A stretch of 34,677 nucleotides of DNA from Chrysochromulina parva (Eukaryota > Haptophyta > Prymnesiales > Chrysochromulinaceae), in NCBI GenBank assembly GCA_002887195.1, contig PJAB01000200.1, positions 1 through 34,677 on the forward strand. Reading direction: 5' to 3'. Of this stretch, positions 19,901 to 26,155 are shown one piece after another. Position 1 is the stretch's first letter; every line of letters begins with the position of its first letter. A model generated the notes under the pieces. The model was not told the origin of the DNA. It saw only the letters and a program-made list of their open reading frames with translations, and searched no databases. Both the position numbers and the translations under genes were made by a program.

Positions 19901-22462
19901 GTTGTCCGAGATCTCGTACTGACACTTCCACTTGATCAGTGAGCCGCTCTTAATGGCATCGAGAGGCAGCCCGTACCCGACGTTCCACAGCTGCACCGCC
20001 TTCTTGGCCACGGGGATGCCGGCCTCGCGCGCCTCCTGCACGAGCTCGTACCACGTCTTGAGCATCGTGAGGGTCGAGATGCCGATCGATTTGGGCAGCA
20101 CGTTCACGAAGGAGCCGTCGTTGACCGCCATCAGGTTCAACTCGGTTTGGCTCGCTGTGCCAGCTCGCACATGGGAGCTGACCATGACGAGGATGACAGC
20201 CTGCATGATGCACTGCGGCAGCGCCTCGATGAGCACCTCTCCAATGATGCGGGTCGCCGCATACGCTGGCACGAACTGGCGCAACGACTCGGGCATGGGA
20301 GTGATCGGGAGGAGCCCAAACGGACCGAGGAACATGAGGAAGTCGAGGAAGAACATGCCAAACGGGAAGCTGTACAAGAAGCTGAGATAGAAGGCCGAGG
20401 ACGGGCCATAGGTGTCGTACAGGTACGGGAGCACTCGCCACCACACGACGGCAAACTGGCCCACGAGCAGGCAGGCCGAGACGAAGGCGAAGCGGAAGGC
20501 GCCCGCGCGGTAGAAGAGCATTGTCACCTGGTAGTCGGAGATGAGGTCCATGAAGTAGAGCCACATCGTGATGATGCCCGAGATGGCGTTCTTGAGAATC
20601 TTGACCCCGAGCTTGGTTGTCTCTGTGCAGCCGCCCTCACGAGCCCTTTTGGCCTCCTCCTCCGCCTCTTGCCGCGCAAGCTCCTCGAGGTCGACAGCCT
20701 CGGCTGCCTGCGTCTTGAGCGCGGCGAGGAAGTTGTTGTACGTCGCGATTTGCTTCTCGAACTTGGAGCGTCGCCCGTTGAGCTCATTCACCACTTCCGG
20801 GTCGGCCTCCTTGCCGCGCAGCCGTATCATCAGGTTGACGCCCTCGAGCTCCTCCCTCGCCTTGGTCAGTAGCGCCTGCACCTCCTCCGGGTCGGTGGCG
20901 ACCTTGGCGAGGAATCCACCGGGCGAGTCGTCCTCCACCTGGTTGTACCCTTGCTCGCGCAGCGCGCGCTGTGCAAACCATTTGTCAATATCAGCCTGGA
21001 AGAGGAAGAAGACGACAAAGTAGGCAAACAGCCCAAAGTCGACGACGACGAAGCCCAACTGGTGGGTCTGCATGAACGTGCTCGCGGCGTGGCCCGCCCA
21101 CGCCGCCCACACTGTCGGGTCAAGGTTCTGGTTGTCAAACTTGGCAGCGAACCACTTCATGGTGCTGATGAACGGCATCATCGCAAAGCCGATCAGCACG
21201 TCGAGGTCGAAGGCCTCCGAGAGGGAAATGAGTACGGTGAGCAGGACCATGAAGACCATGGAGCCCCACGCCTCGTCCGATTGCTGCTGCGCTGTCTGTC
21301 CCTGCTTGCCCTTTTTCCCCTTGCTCTTGCGCTTCCTTTCGAGCGCAAGCCGGCGCTCCTCAGCCTTTCGCTTCTCCGCCTCCTCCTTCTCCAAGAATGC
21401 CAAGAAGCTGCCCGTCTTGCCGTCGTCGGGCTTGTTCGCCTTGAAGCGAGGCAGGTACGACTTCGCAGCCACCGCCTTGAAGCGCGGCTTCGTCTTGTTC
21501 TTCTTGAAGGCGCGCAACGTCAGCACGAGCTGGCGGAACTCGGCAGCTTGCAGTGAGCCAGATGAATCTTTGTCAAAGCCTTGCAGCACCCTCGCCGTCT
21601 CGGCCGAGTCGCCCTCGAGCCCGAGCTCAAAGAGCGCCTCCTTGAGCTCCTTCGTGTCGATGTCGCCCGACTTGTTTCTATCAAACTTCTTGAAGACCTC
21701 TGAAATGTCGTCGTCGACGGCCGGGGCCGTGGCTGCTGGCGGCGCGGCCGGCGCATTTGCAGCCTGGTAGGCCCTGAGTTCGGTTACGACCTTGCGGAAC
21801 TCCTCCATCTCCAGGGTTCCTGACCGGTCTTTATCGTAGCCCTGCAGCACCTTGAGCGCAAGCGCGTCCTCAACCTCGACACCCACTTCGCGCAAGATGG
21901 CCATAAACTCCTTTGTATCGATGCAGCCGCTATTATCGTTGTCGTACTTGCGAAAGGCCTGCTCGAGCTCGTCTACGGGGGCAGCGGGCGCGGCCTCAGG
22001 TGTGGCCGCAGGCGCATCAGCCACTAATTGGCGGTACGCATCTGGCTGGCGTTTCAATGCTGGCCGTCCTGCGGCCACCTCGCATGCACGCAGCTCGCCG
22101 ACGAGCGCCCTGAACTCTACAAATTCCAAGCCACCTGTTTTAGACTTGTCGTATGCATGGAGCACCTTGGCTGCCTCGGCCGTTTCCAGCTCGACACCCA
22201 GCTCGCGCAATGCAACTGCAAGCTCCGGATTGTCGATGGATCCACTGCCGTCCACATCGTATTTCTTAAATGTCTCCTCGATGTCTTTCGACGCCTGCTC
22301 CAGTAATGTCGACTCCGATGGTGGTGCGCCTTGCCCGCCATCCGTGTCCGCCATCGACTCAAGTTCACTCCAACCTGAAAAGTCTCCTCCCCGACCAGGG
22401 TTGGTCGGCGTTCCACTGGTCGGTTCGAATTGGCGTCGGAGAGGAGGAGATCGGTTGACCAT
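16901..22462 (-). CDS. EF-hand / multi-pass membrane / decapeptide-repeat protein with SH3-like end
   Basis: A 1853-residue intronless frame. Residues about 55-330 hold three EF-hand pairs, six loops (for example DVDGSGSIDNPE, DNDNSGCIDTKE, DKDRSGTLEMEE), probably from triplication of one pair. A Lys/Glu-rich stretch precedes hydrophobic spans at about 404-425, 470-495, 625-650, 660-720 and 740-765. The span with EALPQCIMQ resembles the E...PQ pattern of XK-related scramblases, a weak resemblance. A charged, probably coiled-coil segment (about 510-600) lies between spans. One leucine-rich-repeat-like segment (SLENLDLSLAGLEW) follows. Residues about 1024-1656 are some 60 decapeptides, consensus G[YF][TS]Ax[ED]L[KR]x[AG]. 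The end (about 1730-1815) resembles a bacterial-type SH3 domain. A calcium-sensing membrane scaffold is inferred; I know no characterised homologue. An alternative start is Met37 (22354), which has a good ATGG context. Confidence 0.85.
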   Translation of the reverse strand: MVNRSPPLRRQFEPTSGTPTNPGRGGDFSGWSELESMADTDGGQGAPPSESTLLEQASKDIEETFKKYDVDGSGSIDNPELAVALRELGVELETAEAAKVLHAYDKSKTGGLEFVEFRALVGELRACEVAAGRPALKRQPDAYRQLVADAPAATPEAAPAAPVDELEQAFRKYDNDNSGCIDTKEFMAILREVGVEVEDALALKVLQGYDKDRSGTLEMEEFRKVVTELRAYQAANAPAAPPAATAPAVDDDISEVFKKFDRNKSGDIDTKELKEALFELGLEGDSAETARVLQGFDKDSSGSLQAAEFRQLVLTLRAFKKNKTKPRFKAVAAKSYLPRFKANKPDDGKTGSFLAFLEKEEAEKRKAEERRLALERKRKSKGKKGKQGQTAQQQSDEAWGSMVFMVLLTVLISLSEAFDLDVLIGFAMMPFISTMKWFAAKFDNQNLDPTVWAAWAGHAASTFMQTHQLGFVVVDFGLFAYFVVFFLFQADIDKWFAQRALREQGYNQVEDDSPGGFLAKVATDPEEVQALLTKAREELEGVNLMIRLRGKEADPEVVNELNGRRSKFEKQIATYNNFLAALKTQAAEAVDLEELARQEAEEEAKRAREGGCTETTKLGVKILKNAISGIITMWLYFMDLISDYQVTMLFYRAGAFRFAFVSACLLVGQFAVVWWRVLPYLYDTYGPSSAFYLSFLYSFPFGMFFLDFLMFLGPFGLLPITPMPESLRQFVPAYAATRIIGEVLIEALPQCIMQAVILVMVSSHVRAGTASQTELNLMAVNDGSFVNVLPKSIGISTLTMLKTWYELVQEAREAGIPVAKKAVQLWNVGYGLPLDAIKSGSLIKWKCQYEISDNEVVSLVDALGKNDSLENLDLSLAGLEWMPPIEREERSALSGLLTVMQADRKALEALENLIICPNTLWPLPILKLRSGPQTALKSLTAAPFLSKGGPGRKEVHAMYELLCKNRNPEPSDGEIDASYNAVAKIFNEARAEVNSASKRAAKRGNWQTGVAQLMSKGMVRRAHFRVLLSAEILRNVGFGVQELLDLAFSAVELKAGGFTAKELKQAGFKAVQLRDLGYKPREMWEAEITAAEMKSLGFQAKDLKEGGYTALQMKDSRAFTLVELKDGKYKAAELGEAGYRIPDIRDAKFTALDLRKALIFQVGMMHDAGYTVHEMKGAGYDCQRIYDAGYDAQEATDAGYTLAQMFAANYKALDLRKAGHTALLLREVGYDLNALQGAGYSAEDLQNAGYSAQELKEAGTSLVQLKAAGTPIAVLKDSGYTAQRLKQQGYTAAELAFGARGRVDVKTLLVGGDEGGYTAKELKGGGITATELRRGKVFFRIEEWKDGGWTVRELKDGGYLADELRACGYLADALFKVGYSVLDLVVAGYSVATLRAIGAPAGELRQAGLNAKQLAEVGYSAKELLVGGFTAKDLIACGFGVGALREAGFDAIQLRALGFSAKELKAYGYGAKALKDAGSVVKELKELGFPDVELEEAGFTKRAVEAVDGRSVAMLKMYGKYEVAELKEYGFVVADLRGIYSVKNLKNQGFSLDEIRMGGVPHHAVQAVDGRSTAKLRRAGYTAKVLRKIGFTLSELLEGSYSASDLKDAAYSPSELKEVGFDAGALRVAGFTSRQLMAAQYKLRELQEGGFDWRDLVIFLRVTHAELTAAGYKGLDPLHRLFLEYRPESDEEQQQMIHDLSILSPRRRMGHPDIITKLSPRAPESKTTTTRGFDPLRPRVGGTALVLREGPELNSANLGDVQPGTCVEVLETKWMQLPGEEGRERARVRFASWGMLAGINSSWLATSWLKEGWVTSISPNGTHQLIIPDGYGMVAPSRLPPPSGYKALNEFEA
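17493..19393 (-). repeat. about 60 tandem 30-bp units encoding decapeptides
   Basis: The coding strand repeats every 30 bp, each unit encoding a form of GYTAKELKEA. Units are diverged at DNA and protein level, so the array is old or under selection, not a recent expansion. Two irregular blocks containing AVDGRS (for example EAVDGRSVAMLK and QAVDGRSTAKLR) sit some 70 residues apart and mark a longer-range duplication. Confidence 0.9.
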
Positions 22463-22643
22463 GTTCCGGTGGCCTGTTTTGCATGCGCCCAGTTACAAGT
22501 GGTTCAGACTCCGATTCCAAAAGGCGCCGAACTTGCGTTTTCGCGAGGCTCGCTTTTCCTTTTTTCTCGCGTCAGCGACTCGTCAAAAAGATCGCAAAAA
22601 CGAGCACCTCCCAGCTCCCACCACTCCTCGAAGCCCGTCCACC
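22463..22643. promoter_or_regulatory. 181-bp divergent promoter region
   Basis: This interval lies between the minus-strand EF-hand/decapeptide gene and the plus-strand ArfGAP. It contains a pyrimidine-rich stretch (CTTTTCCTTTTTTCTCGC, 22553-22570) and a TTTTCGCGA word (22538-22546). The A/T-rich composition contrasts with the flanking coding DNA. Confidence 0.45.
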
Positions 22644-23501
22644 ATGACAGCCAACCTCCTGCCGTCCCAGATCGGATACATCGAGTACATGCGCCAGGGC
22701 AAGACCGCCGCGCTCACGGACGGTGCGCGCCAGAACGATCACGCCTCCCACGCGGAGTTGAATAAGCTCCGCGCCCTCCCATGCAACTCGACGTGCTTCG
22801 ACTGCACAGCGCTCAAGCCAGGCTGGGCTGTGCTTCCGCATGGCGTGTTCATATGCATCGACTGCGCGCAGACGCACCGCGACATGGGTCGACATGTGAG
22901 CCAGACGAAGGCGATCGACACCGGGACCTACCTTTGGTATCCTGCCGAGCTGGCCGTCATGCGCGAGGTGGGCAACACCGTCGCGGCAGCCGCGTTCGCC
23001 GAGTTCAACCTGCCGCGCAAGCCATCGAAGGATGCGAAACCTGCCGAAAAGCTCGCATACTCGCAAGCCAAGTACAGCCGCGTCTCGCCTGACTTCGTGG
23101 CGGCCGCTGCACGCCTGCGTGCGGCCACTCCCAGCGCGGCCCCCCCTTCGTTGACCGCTGCTGCTGCTGCTGCTGCCGCCACTCCGGAGGCTCCTGCCGA
23201 CGCCTCCACGGGGAAGACCGTGCTCGGCCGCTTCTTAGCTTTTCCGTCTTCCTCGTCCTCGGCGGCCGATGCCGCAGCGGAAGCGTCCGCTGCCACTACC
23301 ACCGCTGCCACCACGGCACTACCTTGGCGTCGACGTCGAGCCACCACCACTGACACGTTCGACCTGAGCAACCTTGAAGATGCCTTGCAAAAGCCACAGT
23401 CGGCTTCCTTTAAACCCGCTCCAAGGATAGACGAGGGCATGATCGAGCTCATGGAGGCGACAGGTGCCTACCGACATCGCCCCAGATACAACACACAGTG
23501 A
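22644..23501 (+). CDS. ArfGAP-domain protein
   Basis: The chosen ATG lies in a strong context (CCACCATGA) and gives 285 residues; the frame is open far upstream only because it shadows the divergent gene. The ArfGAP zinc finger is complete: C51-x2-C54-x16-C71-x2-C74, followed by Arg79 in the position of the arginine finger (CAQTHRDMGRHVS). The usual tail of the domain follows (TGTYLWYPAELAVMREVGN). ArfGAPs stimulate GTP hydrolysis by Arf GTPases on Golgi and endosomal membranes and so control vesicle coat release. After about residue 150 the protein is Ala/Ser/Thr-rich without clear structure. A short acidic segment (FDLSNLEDAL) and a C-terminal helix-like piece (IDEGMIELMEATGAY) stand out and might bind partners. 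Small for the family, it resembles ArfGAP1/3-type or stromal ArfGAPs, but the subfamily is not determined. Confidence 0.9.
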   Translation: MTANLLPSQIGYIEYMRQGKTAALTDGARQNDHASHAELNKLRALPCNSTCFDCTALKPGWAVLPHGVFICIDCAQTHRDMGRHVSQTKAIDTGTYLWYPAELAVMREVGNTVAAAAFAEFNLPRKPSKDAKPAEKLAYSQAKYSRVSPDFVAAAARLRAATPSAAPPSLTAAAAAAAATPEAPADASTGKTVLGRFLAFPSSSSSAADAAAEASAATTTAATTALPWRRRRATTTDTFDLSNLEDALQKPQSASFKPAPRIDEGMIELMEATGAYRHRPRYNTQ

Positions 23502-23505
23502 AGAA

Positions 23506-23736
23506 GACGGCCAATCCCACTGCAGCCTCCTCTTCCGTCCCTCGAGAGCCGACGAGGCCTTCGAGAGGGGAGCGAGTGTGGGTGACAGTGGGGCCTCAAG
23601 CCAAGGGACCTGAGAGTACCGGGCGGGGCATGGGGGGGGCAGCGAAGAACAGACGGCCAATCCCACTGCAGCCTGTCCTCTTCCGTCCCTCGAGAGCCGA
23701 CGAGGCCTTCGAGAGGGGAGCGAGTGTGGGGCCTCA
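23506..23736 (+). repeat. direct duplication of about 80 bp downstream of the ArfGAP gene
   Basis: The word GACGGCCAATCCCACTGCAG begins at 23506 and at 23652, 146 bp apart. Similarity continues through CCGTCCCTCGAGAGCCGACG and GAGAGGGGAGCGAGTGTG in both copies. They differ mainly by a two-base insertion. About 65 bp of unrelated sequence lies between. The second copy ends just before the telomere-like tract. Confidence 0.9.
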
Positions 23737-23757
23737 TTAGGGTTAGTGTTAGGGTTA
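23737..23757 (+). repeat. interstitial telomere-like tract
   Basis: TTAGGGTTAGTGTTAGGGTTA comprises three TTAGGG-type units with one substitution in the middle. TTAGGG is a common eukaryotic telomere repeat, also reported for haptophytes. Three units can be chance or a scar of telomerase-assisted break repair; the duplication immediately to the left makes the second more attractive. Confidence 0.6.
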
Positions 23758-23878
23758 CGAGACTCCTGTTAGCTGTTTACGTATTCGTGTGGCTCCACGA
23801 GCGGCGACTTTGGGAAATTAATTTCCGAAAGTCTAGCACGAGTCAAGAGAATTCATAGGTTCACGGAGGAGGCGCAAG
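23758..23878. other. presumed upstream region of the glycosyltransferase-like gene
   Basis: A relatively A/T-rich stretch containing GGGAAATTAATTTCCGAAAG. The core GGAAATTAATTTCC (23814-23827) is a perfect palindrome about 50 bp before the ATG, a possible regulatory site. Confidence 0.45.
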
Positions 23879-25920
23879 ATGTCCTCGAGACTACTTCATG
23901 CCAAGCCGACGCGTGACGTGCGCTCGGGCGGCAACGGCACACGTCACAGCGGCGGATTCGAGGGCAAGGCGACGCGTGGCAGCGGCGGCGGCAAGCGGCG
24001 CGGCGGCGCGGCAGTCGCGGCGAGCGGAAAGCTCCGCGCAGCACTCGTGCTTCATGGCAAGCTCGGCGGCATTGACCGCGGGCAGGGCTGGACGCGGGCA
24101 GTCGACGGTGCGGAACCTACCATCGATCTGGCCGTGATCTGCTACGCGGGCGCCACGCGCCACATTGTGGAGGCGAACCGCGCTGAGGCGGCGATCGACA
24201 TCTTTGGTCACTCGTGGAGCCCAGAGATCGGCCAGGCGCTGGACGCACTCTGGCAGCCGCGCGCGAGCGTGCACGAGGCGGAGCCGCGCGCGCGCAACCG
24301 GCAGCTGTGCCTAACGGTAGGTAAGATGCTCCATGACGCCACGAGCGACGGATCGGGCGTTCACGGCGCGCCGTTCGCAGGATTCGGAGGTGTCGGACGT
24401 GGCGCCAACTCGTGTGAGCGGACGGCGAACCATCTGCTCGGTATACAGCGCGCAATCCAGCTGAAAGCGAAGCATGAGGGCCGGCACGGCTTCAAGTACG
24501 ACGTCGTCCTCGTCTCGCGATGGGACGTGCTCTGGAGCCGCCCGCTGATCCTCAGCCGGCTCGACCTCTCGCAGCATGCATTCACTGTGCCCACATTTTG
24601 CACGCATGCGCGTGGCGTCGACCGCCAATCGGACGTTGAGAAGCAGCTGAGCGCCTTCCGGAAGCTCGCTTGCGGCGGCGAGTCGAGTGCCGGCCAGCTG
24701 CCCACCGCAGCCACCGCGTGCCACCCCTCGCACCGCCCGTGCCAGCCTGACCTCTCACCACGCGCCAGGGAGTTCTACCTACTCGACTGGTGGTTTGCAT
24801 CGGACTCTACAGCCGCGGACGACTTCGGCACCGTGGCCGACGAGAAGCTGTACGCCAACTATACGCTGCTCAACCAGGAGCATCTCAACTCGGCGCGCAA
24901 CAGTCGGCCCACTATCATGGGTCACGCCTACTGGGGTCTTCACATGGTATGTGGCGCACAGCGGGCCCTGGATGACTTCACAGCGTTGCCCTCGGCGACT
25001 TCACAGCGCTGCCCTGGATGACTTCACAGCGCTGCCCTGGATGACTTCACAGCGTTGCCCTGTGCCTCGAGGCCGCCCGCCACCCTTTGCCTTGCGACCG
25101 CCCTTCCCTCTCCCCTCTTCCATCCTGCCGTTCTGCCTCGCGCCTCGGAGGGGATGGTCTCAGATGGCCTCTGATGGCCTCGGATTGTTGCCTTCCTAAT
25201 TGCATGCAGGTGTGGGGGCTGCGCGCACCTCTGCGCTTCGATGGGATGGTCGGGCACGACTTCTCCCTAGGGCGCGCGTATGAACGCTCTGGCTGCCGCG
25301 CGATGCGCCCTAATTGTGCGGAGGACTCTTGCACCGCCGCCGACGTGCTTGCCCGCCCTTGGCACAAGGAGAGGGGCGGTCTGCCGACGATGCCGGCGCG
25401 GCCCGCGCCGACCTACGCGTACGGCGGTGAGCAGACGCGCCGCTCTTGCGGAGAAGGTTACTTCACTTGCTCGAAGCGATCCCGCATGTGCAAAGAGGAG
25501 GAGGAGGCTTGGGAGCCCATGGACCGTGATGTGACGCGCCGGGCGTGGATTGCGTGCACCGCGGGCATCTGTGCCCGGGCCGGTGCACATAAGTACTCGG
25601 CGCGCTGCGCCGGCGCTGTCCTGGGCGCGTGGACAGCCGTCTGGCGCAACTCTCCCGCAGCTGACGGAAACCACTCGGCGGTTTTGCGTGACGCTGGGTA
25701 TCACGAGGGCACGGCTCTGGGCTGGACAGACCCCGCGCATGCGCAGGCCGCGTTGGCCGAGCTGAGCGCGCTCGCGACGACGCTGTACAAGTCGGCGAGC
25801 GCGCTCGGCTCGGCGCCGCCCACGGTGTCGCTCAAGACGCTGCTGACGGAGTGCAACAACCCAATGGCCGCACTTGCCAACAAGAAGGGCAAGGCCGGCG
25901 GAACTGGGATGGTGGCATAG
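23879..25920 (+). CDS. glycosyltransferase-like protein, two or more exons
   Basis: Exons 23879-24946 and 25210-25920 join in phase 0 to 592 residues, giving YWGLHM|VWGLRAPLRFDGMVGHDF. After a basic low-complexity N-terminus (about 50 residues) the protein resembles uncharacterised algal glycosyltransferase-like proteins. It has a first strand IDLAVICYAG, then IDIFGHSWSPEIG, HLLGIQRAIQLK, and YDVVLVSRWDVLW near residue 210. The last resembles the YD.V...R.D segment whose acidic residue would correspond to a metal-binding Asp. FYLLDWWFASDS and DEKLYANY follow. The second exon is rich in paired cysteines (GCRAMRPNC, SCGEGYFTCSKRSRMC), suggesting secretory-pathway folding, yet I see no signal peptide or anchor, so an upstream exon may be missing. 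GTAAGA (24321) to GCAG (24380) could be a further 60-bp in-frame intron. The enzyme activity is inference. Confidence 0.65.
24947..25209 (+). other. intron of the glycosyltransferase-like gene (263 bp)
   Basis: The donor CACATG|GTATGTGG is strong. The acceptor TTGCATGCAG|GTGTGG restores a conserved-looking frame. Reading through instead leads, after repeats, to TGA at 25019. The intron contains a four-copy 23-bp repeat. Confidence 0.8.
24966..25057 (+). repeat. 23-bp repeat, four copies, inside an intron
   Basis: Units begin at 24966, 24989, 25012 and 25035, with consensus CCCTGGATGACTTCACAGCG followed by YTG. The second unit has two substitutions near its start. Every unit carries a CTTCACAG|C that looks like a 3' splice site. 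Confidence 0.92.
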
Positions 25921-25990
25921 ACGGCGGGATCGTCTCCTTGTTGCAACCCAATCGCGATGTTGGTGGAGAGGGAGTGAGTGTGTGGTAAAC

Positions 25991-26032
25991 GGCGATAAGT
26001 CAAGTCAAATCTGACTTGACTTGACGGCGATA
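25991..26032. repeat. perfect 11-bp hairpin flanked by 7-bp direct repeats
   Basis: AAGTCAAGTCA (25997-26007), a four-base loop AATC, then TGACTTGACTT (26012-26022) form a perfect stem. GGCGATA occurs on both sides (25991-25997 and 26026-26032). The arrangement could be a 3' processing or terminator-like hairpin of the upstream gene, or a footprint of a small insertion with target-site duplication. Confidence 0.75.
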
Positions 26033-26155
26033 CGTCGAAGGCTCGTCCGTCCAAGACTGAACCCCCTGTGGACCGTTCCGTTGTGAGATTCAATCACTGT
26101 GAACACTACAGTAACGTTAGTGTACCGGTAATTTGCAACGGTCGCAACGCGAGCG

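Noticed and set aside
20180..20245. Firm assignment of the membrane region to XK-related lipid scramblases
   Set aside because: Only the E...PQ..MQ pattern and the hydrophobic setting support it; this is too little without a profile search.
22415..22450. GGTTCGAATT as a tRNA T-arm
   Set aside because: No acceptor, D-arm or anticodon arm can be paired around it, and it lies inside the start of a coding region.
22538..22546. TTTTCGCGA as a second E2F site in the divergent region before ArfGAP
   Set aside because: It misses the final C of the consensus, and neither neighbour is an obvious S-phase gene.
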